From positions 248,001 through 312,000 of the forward strand of contig BDSL01000034.1 in assembly GCA_003116995.1 (NCBI GenBank): DNA of 64,000 nucleotides, in the 5' to 3' direction. The translations under genes were made by a program, and so were the position numbers. Source of the stretch: Yamagishiella unicocca. Lineage: Eukaryota > Chlorophyta > Chlorophyceae > Chlamydomonadales > Volvocaceae. Below the pieces are notes generated by a model. The model searched no databases, was not told where the DNA came from, and saw only the letters and a program-made list of their open reading frames with translations. Within the stretch, counting starts at the first letter, position 1. Every line of letters starts with the position of its first letter. Of the stretch, positions 1 to 10,580 are shown piece after piece.

Positions 1-548
1 GCCGTCATTCACCAGCTGGCCGTGCGGGTGGGCGGTGATACCTAGTGCGGGTGGGCGGTGGTACCTCGGGTTGCAGCAATGTGTTTGGGATGTCGCGGCG
101 CTAGCGGCCGTCAGCGTGATGGAGGTTGGGCGGCGGTATGTGGCGGCTGCTTTAGAGGCGGCGGAGGGAGTCCCCCCTGGTGTCGTTTTGCGGGATTGTG
201 CGATTCGGTGGGCTTTGGGTGGCAGCCGGCAGCCGCAGCCATCGCTGCGTTCATTGCTGCATTTCGGGGCATGCACGTCCATCAGCACACGTTGGCGCTC
301 GGATGTACGGCGATGATCCTTTCAGTTATGTACGCCCACCCAACGCGCATTCAATCGCAATCATCATTAAGCGCTCATGGCTCCAGCGCCACCGGCACTG
401 CGTCTCAAGCTTCCTGCACCACCTCTGGCAGCTGCGGGTCGAGCACCCCCCTCGGGGGCGCACCATGGCCGCCAGGTTGCAGTGCCCCGGCACACCCGGC
501 AAGGTGGCGCAGTGGTGACGCCGCAGCTCAGAGCCGTGCCGCCCATAC

Positions 549-718
549 CAGGTAGGTCCGGTTGTGTGGAACTCCATGGCCATTATGGACCAGAAGCGTG
601 TGCCGTCAGGCTCAGGATCGGCCACAAAGAGTGAGGTGACTGGCTGGGATGCAAAGGAGCGCGCAATGACATCCGGGCATTCGTCAATTGGCCTTCTTGG
701 ATCCAGCGTCGCCGACAC
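549..718 (-). CDS. possible exon, weakly GNAT-like; unresolved
   Basis: This minus-strand stretch stays open for about 56 codons and ends at a plausible donor (CTG followed by GTATGG). The conceptual peptide includes DECPDVIARSFASQPV and then FVADPEPDGTRFWSIM. That faintly resembles the start of a GNAT acetyltransferase, where an 'A.AF..DPV' helix precedes the first strand. No ATG begins the frame: its first codon is GTG. I also found no convincing next exon before the window edge at base 1. It could be a piece of a gene lying mostly to the left, a pseudogene, or a chance open frame. Nothing here fixes the function. Confidence 0.2.
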
Positions 719-1074
719 CCAGTCGTTCCACAGGCCCCAAGGCGCTGTGACATATATAACGGCATCTCACCATATGGACTGAAAAGTCACACCCCAGCTC
801 GTGGCCGCGCGGGCAGCAGAACCTCACTGAACTAACCGGTAAATTGCGGGGTCGCGCTGCTTGGCGTGATAGCACCTTTACAACACTCATTTAACTGATA
901 GTTACTGGTAAGATTGGATGTGGTAATGCCATCCTGCAACAAAGCCGGCGATCGGTGGCAGTTTCGATGTGAAGGCTGTCGTGCAGAGTGTCGGCCGACA
1001 GGCCAAATTCTGTCTAATCGCAGGATACTGGTCTTTCAAAGTGATATTTTTTATCTTGATTACAAGTCGGCCCT
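719..1074. other. spacer and 5' region before ThrRS
   Basis: About 355 bases separate the weak minus-strand exon from the ThrRS start. The last 60 bases are T-rich compared with the surroundings. I see no clear TATA box and no coding signal. It presumably holds the ThrRS promoter and 5' UTR. Confidence 0.4.
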
Positions 1075-4000
1075 ATGGCTGACGCTGCCGCTGACAAAAT
1101 GGCCACGCTTGCAGTTCAAGAACCGTCCCCGGTTGCCGAAAAGACGCCGTACTACAAGGCTCGTGTTGAGGTGTTTGAAAAGTTCTATGCACGCGAAGTC
1201 TCCAAGATGGAGGCGGCGAAGGCCGCCAATGAACAAATTTCGGTGATCATGCCAGACGGAAAGGAGAAGCAGGCAGTTAAGGGCGTGACGACGCCCATGG
1301 ATATCGCCAAGGAGATCTCAGCTAGCTTGGCAAAGAAGGTTGTCGTCGCAGACGTCGACGGCCATGCCTGGGACCTCCTCCGCCCTCTGGAGGGCGATTG
1401 CGCTCTCAAGCTGTTCAGCTTCGACGATGCCGAGGGTCGCGATGTGAGTTTGTAGTGCGGCACTTGAAGACGGCTTCACGGACTGTCGCGTTGGTTGGGT
1501 TAAAGCACCCATACGCGTGGGGACAGTGGCGGCTGATCATCCTGTATCTGTGCACAGTCACCTTATGAGGCTGTTTGTGAGCTTAGCAAATACGTGACGC
1601 GCGGGTTGGGTTCTATCTTGGTTCCTGAGGGGCACCACCTCCTGGGGTGTTGCAGGATATGCGGGTGACATGGCTAGGTGATCCACCCGCATACGATAGT
1701 CGGCGGCGGACGTTTGCTTGGGCGGTATCTTCCTTTCGCTCGCATGTTGCCCCCTGTTCGTGGCTCCAGCCTCGTCATCCGGTCCTTCCTGCCTTGCCCC
1801 GCCTCGCCTCGCACCTCACCTGCGACGTGCTGTCGGCGGTTCCGCAGGCTTTCTGGCACAGCAGCGCGCATTTATTGGGTCAGGTTTTGGAGCTGGAGTA
1901 CGGCGTTGACCTGACCATTGGCCCCGCGCTGGAGGAGGGGTTCTACTACGATTGCTACATGGGCGACCGAACGCTGACGGAGGCGGATAAACCGCGCATC
2001 GAGAAGCGGCTGGAGACGGTAGGCCCCTACGGAGTGGGGAATGGCGGTTAAGACATGGATGGCGACGGTGGCTAAGGTTTTTCGCAGTGAAAGGTTACTG
2101 AGTGACAGACACTGACTTGACAGAGCGATTATTGAGTTACAGACACTGACATGATAGGGTGGCAGGCGTGGAGGCGAATTTGGCAGGAGCTGGCCGTCTT
2201 AGGCTGGGACTGGTCTACCGTATCATGCCAGGGAGCAAGGGAGGAAAGGGTGGTGGGGCACCTGGAAGTCGTTTGGGCACTCGGGGGATGACGGAGGACG
2301 ACTGACGGAATGACGGAGGGCGTCTAGGCTGCTGCAGTCGACTTGGGTCAGGGTGGATCTGGGTCAGGGGGAACAGGTTGCACTGTGGTCAAGGGAAGCA
2401 GGTTGCGGTGTGGGTCGGGGGGGCAGGTTGTAATGTGGGCCAGGGGGAGCAGGTTGCAATGTGGGTCAGGGGGCCATGTTGCGGTGTGGGTCGGGGGTGC
2501 AGGTTGCGATGTGGGTCAGGGGGCCATGCTGCTGCGTGGGTCAGGGGGAGCCGGTTGCGACGTGGGTCAGGGAAAGATCAGCACTCATATACTCTGGGAT
2601 AGAGGGAAATAGCAATACGGCCGGGTGAAAGACCCCGGGCCGGGCGCCTTTGGTTCCCTCAATAGGTCAGGGGGAGCAGGTGGTAATGTGGGTCAGGTTG
2701 CGATGTGGGTCAGGTTGCGATGTGGGTCAGGGGGAGCAGGTTGTAATGTGGGTCAGGAGCAGCAGGTTGCAATGTGGGTCAGGGGGGCCAGGTTGCGATC
2801 TGGGCCAGGGGCAGCAGGTTTCGAGCCGTGGGGCGCTGCTGGAGTCATGCCAGGCTGGGTCTCGGGGAGGGGCATCAGTGGAGGGGGGGCTGACCAGGGT
2901 TCCCCGCGCAACACATTGGAACAGCACCCGACCTGCGGGGAGCAAGGGCCTGCACGGACTGACGCGCCAGGACGCCGCCTCAGAAACCTCCTTTCATCGA
3001 CGCGCGGAGGGAGAGGGCATGCGGATCAGCTGCGCGCCCAGGGCGCGATGGGCCGGAGGGTGGCGGGAGGGAGGGCGGATGGACCGGAGGGCGGAGGCAG
3101 AGAGGGCGAATGGGCCAGAGGGTGGCGAGAGGGAGGCTGAGCAAACGGCCTAACACATGGATGCCACGCGCAATATGTAGCAGCATGGTGCGGTGTGCGG
3201 GGAGGACTTGTCCGGGTTGGGGTCGAGGAAGGCGGCGAGTCGACTCACGAGGAGAGGCATTACAGTTCTGGCGGGCGCCTGTGTGGGGGGGTGGGAGAGG
3301 CATCGGACTGGATGCTGCTGCGGAGGGGGAGGGAAAGGGAGGGGCGGTGCAGTGGTGCGTCAGCACTGCCTGCACGCGTGCTGCCGGAGCCCCTGGCGGC
3401 AGGTGTGGGCCGGGGTGCAGGTGGTGGCCGCAGGTGGTGGCCGCAGGTGGTGGCCGCAGGTGGTGGCAACAGGTGGTGGGCCGGGACGCGGTCCATAGGC
3501 TGTTGAGTCCCCAGGACAGCAGGCGGAGTAACAGGACGAGGCAAGCGGTGATGGAAGGCAGTTCTTCGGCGGCCCCGCCGGAGGGATGGCGGAAGGGCGA
3601 GCACTCCGCACACGTGGCGGGCGGGGACGTGCGGTCGCGAAGTGGTGTACCGGTCTGGTCTGTGCAGCCATGGCTGGCGCTGGGCTGCCGCCTTCTTTCC
3701 CTCCCCGCCCGGCATCTCTCCCACCCCCGCAACCCCCCACCCACCACTTCCCCTCCCGGCCCCTCCGCTCCTCGCAGGCGGTCAAGGAGAGCCAGAAGTT
3801 CCAGCGTGTGGTGGTCACCCGCGACGAGGCGCTGTCCATGTTCCAGGAGAACAAGTTCAAGGTGCGGGCCAGGAGGAGGAGGAGGCGGGTTTGCGGGTAT
3901 GGGAGGAATGGGGCGCGGGAGTGGGCGTTCAGGGACGGGAGGCAGGAGCGGGGGCTGAGGGCCGGAGCTGCGCCCGCGAGAGAACTGATAAGATAGGTAT

Positions 4001-7000
4001 ACTGCTGGTATTTATAAGGTCTGCTCCTGGTATTTCGGCAGGCAGCATGCTAGTCGTGTATGCCGGTATGGTGGGAATGGGGACGTTGGCGTGCGGCACA
4101 GAGGGTAGGGTGCTCTCATCGTGTGCCGTGTGCGCACACCTCCTCCCCCCAAGGCCCCTCCTGCCACGTAGGCCGCCCTACTTGTCTGCATCCGCATCCT
4201 CACAGCCCAGACTCCCTTGCCCCTCTCCCGCTCCGAAACCAACCCAGACCGAGATCATCACGGGCCTCCCCGCCGACGCCGTCATCACCATCTACCGTGT
4301 GGGCCCTATGGTGGACCTGTGCTCCGGCCCCCACCTGCCGTCAACGTCGTACCTCAAGGCCGCGGCGGTGACGTCCATGTCCCGAGCCTTCTGGCGCGGT
4401 GACGTCAAGCGGGAGCCGCTGCAGCGCGTGTACGGCATCACCTTCCCCGAGCCCAAGCTGCTCAAGGAGTACCAGCACCGCATAGAGGAGGTGGGGGGGG
4501 GGCGGCGTAGAAACGCGTGTTTGGGCGGGTGGGCAGGTTGGAGGTGGGGGCTGCTGTGCGGCTTGGTGGGGGCTGCTGTGCGGCTTGGTGGGGGCTGCTG
4601 TGCGGCTTGGTGGGGGCTGCTGGGCGGCTTGGTGGGGGCTGCTGGGCGGCTTGGTGGGGGCTGCTGGGCGGCTTGGTGGAGGCTGGTGGGCGGTTTGTTG
4701 ATTTGGGAGGGAGGGATGTGAGTGGGGCCCCGGTGGTAGAGGGGTGGGGTGGGGTGGAAAGGGGGACTGGAAGGTGCAGGATTCGGACGTAAGTTAGAGG
4801 GAAGAGGTAACACGGCGAGGAGCAGCCCCCTCACCTGACGTCTCCGAAACCTCACCACCTCACGACCTGACGCCCCCACTGCCTCACGATCTCACGACCT
4901 GAACTCCCCCTGGAGCCACCCGTAAACCCCCTTATCTTGAAAACCCACCACCCGTCCTCATGCCCCCATCCTGCAGGCCAAGAAGCGCGATCACCGTGTG
5001 CTGGGTGTGCAGCAGGAGCTGTTCTTCTTCCACCCGCTGTCCCCCGGCAGCTGCTTCTTCCTGCAGCACGGCACTCGCGTATACAACACGCTCACGGCCT
5101 TCATCCGGTGAGGCGGCGGGGGGGGCTAGGGTCGTGTCGGCCTGAGGGAGGTGGGGGGCTAGGGTCGTGTCGGTCTGAGGGAGGTGGGGGAGGATGGGCG
5201 ATACTGCTCCGGCGGGACCTGGGGTGCAACAAGGGGGCAGCGGCAAGTGGAGGAGGTGGTGGTGTGGGGGTTCGCGGGCTGTGCCACGTCTTGCCAGCAA
5301 CCCCCTGCTGCCCCGCGTCTGCACACATACACACACACACTTACACCTCGCCCTTCCGCCCTCCTGCAGCGAGAAGTACTGGGAGTACGAGTACGAGGAG
5401 GTGATCACCCCCAACATCTACAACTTCGACCTCTGGCGCACCTCGGGCCATGCGGACCACTACCGGGAGAACATGTTTGCGTTCGAAATCGAGAAGCAGG
5501 AGTTCGGCCTCAAGCCCATGAACTGCCCCGGTGCGTGACGAGCGGGGCGTCGGGAGCTGGGGTAAGGGCCTGGCCCGCAGGTCGGTCGGTTGGGTCGGCG
5601 CTGCAAGTTCGTCCCTGGCTTCGTCCCTTTGCGCCCTCATCTCATCTCACCTCACCTCACCTCCTGGCGCCCTCACTTGGTCCTCGCCAACTGCATAGCA
5701 CCCATGAGGGCGCTACCGCCGCTCTCCCATAACGAGAAGCCCCCGGAGCAACCCCCGGCCTCTCGCATGGCTGCACACCACCCCGTCCAGCCCTCCACCC
5801 GCCCTCATGCCTCTTCCTTTCGCCCGCTCCCGTCCCAATCCTCCGGCCCCCATTGGCGCTTACCTGCTCCCCTCTCTACCTCCCGGCTCCTCCCCCGCAG
5901 GCCACTGCCTCATGTTCGCCAACCGCACCCGCTCCTACCGCGAGCTGCCCCTGCGGCTGGCTGACTTCGGCGTGCTGCACCGCAACGAGTTCAGCGGGGC
6001 GCTGCAGGGCCTCACCCGGGTGCGCCGCTTCCAGCAGGACGACGCGCACATCTTCTGCCGCCCGGACCAGGTGGGGAGGTTTCGAGGAAGACCCGCGTGG
6101 ATGCGAGGGAAAAACCCGTTTAGGAAAAGACGTTTCGAGACCAGGTGGGGGGGGTGGGGCGGTGGGTGAAATGGTGGGTGGCTGTGTGCGGGGGCTAGGA
6201 GAGGAAACCAGTGGTCCATACGCGGCGGCAAACTGGCACACAAGGTATGATAAAGTAATGGGGGGAGCTGTATTGGGGTTGGTACGGAAGGGGTAGCGAT
6301 GGGGAAGGAATAGGATGGCGTCTTAACGCGGTTGGGGCGGGGGACGTGCCCAGGAAAAGGGCAGCGCTATGGGGAGAGGCTGGGCGTCCTAGGGGGTGCG
6401 CCTTCCCCTCTGTGTGGTCCCACACCAACCACCTAACCCCGACCCAGGCCCCATTTTACCACTTTACCTTGCCAACCGCCTTGCCTTGCCCCGCCTCCGC
6501 TCCCCCCAGGTCATGAGCGAGGTGCAGGGTTTCCTCAAGCTGCTGGGCGAGGTGTACGACGTGTTCGGCCTGGACTACACTATGGCGCTGTCCACCCGGC
6601 CTGAGGGCTACCTGGGGGACATCGAGCTGTGGAACCGGGCGGAGGCGGCGCTGACGGACGCGCTCAACTCAATTGGCAGGTGAGGGCCGCCGGGGGGCAG
6701 GGGGCATGGGGAGCACGCGCTCCCTCTGCACATGTTCGCCTAGTCCGCCCCCGATATCTCCCCCTCCTCTCCCCTGACCCCTCCCCCCTGACCCCTCTGC
6801 TCCCCTCCCCGCCTCTCAGGGAGTGGGTGCTCAACCCCGGCGACGGCGCCTTCTACGGCCCCAAGATCGACATCACGGTGTACGACGCGCTGCGCCGCAA
6901 GTTCCAGTGCGCCACCGTGCAGCTGGACTTCCAGCTGCCCATCAGGTTGGGGGGGGTGGCGAGTAGACCCGGGCACACGACATGGGTTGGAGGGGGCCGA

Positions 7001-8544
7001 CGACTTCAAATGGGAGGGAGGGGCGTCTGGTGTGGAATGGCAACTGGGTGCTGCCTGCCTTACTGTATTGCCGCCCGCCCTGAAGCCAGTGCGCACACAT
7101 CTCCTTCTGCCGGGTCCCCCCACCCCCCACGCGCTTCACTCAACCCTGCGTCTTCGCCCCCCTCTCCCCCTCTTCCCTTCTTCCCTTCCTCTCACTGCAT
7201 CCAGGTTCGGCCTGGAGTACGCCACCGAGGTGGGCACCCTGGAGCGCCCCGTCATCGTGCACCGCGCAGTGCTGGGCAGCGTGGAGCGCATGTTCGCCAT
7301 CCTCACGGAGCACTTCGCGGGCAAGTGGCCGTTCTGGCTCAACCCGCGCCAGGTGAGGGGGCGGAGGAGGGGGGGAGGGGAGGGAGGGGAGGGGATTTTG
7401 AGGAAGACCCGTGGACGCGAGAAACAACCGTTGAGAACAGACGTTTTGAGATGCATGCTGGAGGGGAGGGGAGGGCGAGGAGGAGGTGCTGGCGCTGGCG
7501 GGTGAGAGACGCAGGGAGGGGGCGGCGGGCGCTTCGACGAGTTAGGGACGACTGGGTCATCGGGGGCGGACCCCGGGTAACATGGCGCCGTGGGAGAAGG
7601 AACGGCGTGGCGGGGGTAGAGGGGAGGGGAGGGTTGGGGGTCCTGTCATGACCCGCACGTGCCCCGCCCCCAACCCCACCCCTTGTCCTGTCCGGCACAT
7701 GGCCCCCACACACACGCACACACACACCCTGCCCCGTCAGGTGATGGTGGTCCCCATCAGCGAGAACAGCGTCGAGTACGCGTACGACGTGCGGCGGGAG
7801 CTGCGGGCGGCTCGCCTGCACGTGGACGTGGACGCCAGCGACCGCAAGATGCAGAAGAAGGTGCGCGAGAGGGCGGGGGGCGTAGTGGGCGAGGGGGCGT
7901 AGGGCCCCCCCGGGCAGATGCAGAAGACGGTGCGAGGGGGCCCGGGCGGGGGGCGAGGGGGCCCCGGGCGGGGGGCGTAGTGGGCGCGTGGGGGTCCGCA
8001 GTGACGCGCGTTTGAGGAGCCTTCGCTGCATGGAGGGGTGCTCGGTTTGCGGTACACCGCCCTGGTACACCGTCGTGGCGGACGTCACCTTCACCCGCTC
8101 GTCACTTTCCATCCGACACATGCTGATAGATAACTCGTTTTCGTCTCTCCGATTGACACGCCTTTTCAGGGCGCTCGCCAATCGACCTCACCTTACCTCC
8201 TGCTTTCTTCACTTGCACCCCCCCCCCGCTTTCCTCACCTCGCCCCTTCCCCTGCTCTCAATACCGCTCCCCCCGGTCAGGTCCGGGAGGCCCAGCTGGC
8301 CCAGTACAACTACATCCTGGTGGTGGGTGAGGCGGAGAAGACGGCGCAGACCGTCAACGTGCGCACCCGCGACAACGTGGTGCACGGCATGTTCAAGCTG
8401 GAGGACGTGCGGGCGCTCATGGTTCTGGAGCGGGACACACGCTCGCGGGACAGCGCGCTCAGCGGCAAGGGGATGAAGCCGGCGGACGGAGCGGCGGAGG
8501 CGGACGGAGCGGCCGCACCTCCGGCGCCGGCAGCGGAGGCGTAA
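1075..8544 (+). CDS. threonyl-tRNA synthetase, cytosolic type
   Basis: This class II synthetase charges tRNA-Thr with threonine. Twelve coding exons join in phase: 1075-1443, 1848-2018, 3778-3861, 4248-4490, 4977-5107, 5370-5530, 5901-6070, 6510-6679, 6820-6945, 7205-7352, 7741-7860 and 8281-8544, giving 718 residues, the usual eukaryotic length. Exon 1 carries a TGS domain (about residues 54-120). The editing domain shows HSSAH (127-131) and DLCSGPH. The catalytic core has [17 protein letters not shown] with [10 protein letters not shown] (motif 2), [11 protein letters not shown], and [13 protein letters not shown] (motif 3); its Cys and His residues are the family's zinc ligands. The anticodon-binding domain follows, ending in an Ala-Pro-rich tail. 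The start is an ATG in frame with the TGS domain. I see no obvious transit peptide, so the cytosol is likely, though dual targeting through another start is possible. Confidence 0.96.
2340..2830. repeat. minisatellite in ThrRS intron 2
   Basis: The 1.76 kb second intron contains many degenerate copies of a G-rich unit of about 27-30 bases, built from GGGTCAGGGGG, AGCAGGTTG and an AATGTG or GATGTG step. Copies are interrupted around 2570-2665. Short ORFs across it are repeat artefacts. Confidence 0.85.
4547..4700. repeat. 22-base tandem repeat in ThrRS intron 4
   Basis: Seven near-perfect copies of a 22-base unit (GGCTGCTGTGCGGCTTGGTG plus GG) lie just after the intron 4 donor. The first copies have TGTG and later ones TGGG, so the array probably grew by unequal duplication from both variants. 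Confidence 0.85.
6078..6142 (+). repeat. dispersed intronic repeat A, copy 1
   Basis: Shortly after the intron 7 donor of ThrRS, a block of about 65 bases reads TTCGAGGAAGACCCGCGTGG, then an A-rich step, then AAAAGACGTTTCGAGACC. The same arrangement recurs at 7394-7460 and 39500-39569. Confidence 0.65.
7394..7460 (+). repeat. dispersed intronic repeat A, copy 2
   Basis: In ThrRS intron 10, TTTTGAGGAAGACCCGTGGA is followed by GAAACAACCG and then ACGTTTTGAGATGCATGC. It lines up with copy 1 (same gene) and copy 3 (apyrase gene), in the same orientation relative to transcription. Confidence 0.65.
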
Positions 8545-9027
8545 GCGGCTGCCGGGGCTGCAGGGCGGGATAGGAGGGTTTGGTTGCTATGTGGCCTGTG
8601 GGTGGGTGCATGGGCGAGGCCGGGGCCGGAGAAGGTGGGCTGTGGCGTTTGCGCGGGTGGGGTGGCGATGGGGCCTTGGCGAGTTGGCGTGCAAGCGTGC
8701 GGGGCCAGGGGGCAGGACCCCGGGGGCCGGTGCCGTCGGAGAGGGGAGGGGGGGTTAAGCCTACACGATATTAGCGCTGCGCGCGCTGAGGGGCTGGATG
8801 GCGGTATATAAGTTGTCGAATAAGTCGGACTAAGTGGGGGTAAGCATTCAGGGCAGGGTGATGAGGGCCGTGGCACGCACACGCTGGGGAGCAAGGAGCT
8901 CCGGTGAGACCCCGGGGAGGCGGTCCCTACTGGCTGCACAAGCCCGGCTCATTGCCGTGGGGGCTCCCCTAGGGGTGGCACGAGAGCGAATGTGCGGCGG
9001 CGCTGGGACTGAGCAGGATCTAGAGAC
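8545..9027 (+). other. ThrRS 3' UTR, proximal part
   Basis: GC-rich sequence after the ThrRS stop. It has no further coding signal and no TGTAA before 9483. It is read here as 3' UTR because the first good poly(A) signal lies about 940 bases downstream. Confidence 0.5.
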
Positions 9028-9194
9028 CAGCCTGGGGGCCTTACAGCCTGGGGGGCCTTATAGCCTGGGGGGCCTTAAAGCCTGGGGGGCCTTACAGCCT
9101 GGGGGGCCTTAAAGCCTGGGGGGCCTTACAGCCTGGGGGGCCTTATAGCCTGGGGGGCCTTACAGCCTGGGGGGCCTTACAGCGCGGGGGCCTC
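9028..9194. repeat. 17-base tandem repeat, AGCCTGGGGGGCCTTA unit
   Basis: Nine to ten copies of a 17-base unit (AGCCTGGGGGGCCTTA plus one variable base, C, T or A) lie between the ThrRS stop and its presumed poly(A) signal. Each unit contains a GGGGGGCC/GGCC core that could fold on itself in RNA. Confidence 0.9.
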
Positions 9195-9482
9195 CATGGG
9201 TTGCCAGACGCCGTGATGCGGGCCGCATGCGGCTGATGCTGGTGGTGGTGCTAGTAGCAGTGGTGGTGGGCATAAGCTGGCGCGCTTGGGGAGTGTGGCC
9301 GGGGCTGAAGTTGCGGGGAGAAGCCGCGCGGCTTCGTGGCCCACTCCAGGAAGCAAGCATGCAAGCAGGCGAGCCGAGGAGACGCGACCGAGCAAGATGC
9401 GAGCAGCAGGCGGTGCTGCCGGTCCGGACGGCAGCGGACGGAGACCTCCTGGACGCGCAAACGAGGCGCCACCCTGCCTCTG

Positions 9483-9487
9483 TGTAA
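9483..9487 (+). terminator. TGTAA poly(A) signal, ThrRS
   Basis: First TGTAA on the plus strand after the ThrRS stop. TGTAA is the established poly(A) signal of Chlamydomonas and its relatives. The spacing implies a 3' UTR of roughly 950 bases. Confidence 0.5.
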
Positions 9488-10015
9488 AGCAATGCGGACG
9501 ATGCCCGGCGCCCGGGTCCTGCCATTTGCATTTTGCGACTCGGTCCGCCATGATGCTAGCGGCACCAGCGCCTCAACCTCCGACTGGTGTCCATCTGTTC
9601 AATGGCTTGTGGTGAAGTCGCTGCATTGGCTGGAGGTGCCAACTGACGGCTGCCCAACGACGGTCGCCCGAGCCACCGTAGCTGTGGCGTCAGAGCTGCG
9701 CACGAGGCGACGGAGTGTGCAGATCAGGCAGGTCCAGCTCGGGTACCTTCGCGAACGACGGCGTGTGACGCGCGTTGCGTATACGGTGAGGCGGCGACGC
9801 TGCTGGGTGCGAACAGTAAGTAACTCATCCTCATCATTACCTCCACACGGTGCACGTGCTCAACGAGGTTCAGTATGGGTTGGGTCACCGTGCTGTATGG
9901 AGGGCTCCTCCGTAATGGTCGTCGTGCGAGGAAATGATGTAGTTGTCGCAGACATTGCCGGGAGCCCACATAAGTTGTCCGGACGCATTGTGCAGGGACG
10001 TGCGCAGTCAGGCCC
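9488..10015. other. intergenic, no gene recognised
   Basis: No exon, family motif or strong repeat was recognised. Open frames here start mostly at non-ATG codons and have no conserved content. Confidence 0.4.
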
Positions 10016-10580
10016 TTGGCCTTTGGGAAGCTGCGCGAAGTTGCCGGCCAAGCCGTTGGCCTGCCCGAACCTACTATAGAAGCTAGAGGAAGTTGCCGCC
10101 AGGCCCCAGGCCTGCGCCAACCTACTATGGAAGCTTCTAGGCAGCTTCCCGTTGTGCGAGGCCGAGGCCATAGGCCTGCGGGAGTCTACTATGGAAGCTT
10201 CTAGGCAGCTTCCCGTTGCGTGAGGCCGAGGCCATAGGCCTGGGAGGACCTACTATGGAAGCTTCTAGGCAGCTTCCTGTCGTACGAGTTGGAGGCCATC
10301 ACAGTTAGTATAAAAGGGACGAAGTTGCAGGCAGTTGGGAGTCACTCAGTGCAGACTATAGACCTTAGTAGGCTGGTCCCTAGTGCTCCAGGCCCCAGAC
10401 CCTTACTCTGGTGCCCTGTGGAGGTACTCAGCGCGGACTACAGTCCTCAATAGGCTAGTCCCTAGTGCTCCGGGCCACAGACCCTTACTCTGTTGTCTCC
10501 CTGCTGAGCTGCTTGGCGTGGACTGTGGACCCGCTGCGGCCAGTCCCCCAGGGCTCCAGGCTAAGACCCCTAGATCTGTA
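10016..10580 (+). mobile_element. LTR-like remnant (direct repeats, TATA box, repeated leader)
   Basis: Four copies of a block containing CTACTATGGAAGCTTCTAGG begin at 10071, 10122, 10186 and 10250 (spacing 51, 64, 64). They resemble U3 enhancer repeats. A TATAAAAG box follows at 10309-10316. About 35 bases further on, a GTGGACT...CCAGTCCCTAGTGCTCC motif is repeated three times at 80-84 base spacing (about 10350, 10431, 10517). Repeats, then a TATA box, then a repeated transcribed leader is the layout of a retroelement LTR. I could not find the TG...CA ends, a target duplication, a primer-binding site or any retroelement ORF, so this would be a solo or decayed LTR, or a Pol II promoter unit of some other repeat. 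Confidence 0.45.

Noticed and set aside
2980..3958. Overlapping long ORFs on both strands in ThrRS intron 2
   Set aside because: They are Pro/Arg/Gly-rich with no motif and are made open by GC-rich repeats. The true exon here is only 3778-3861.
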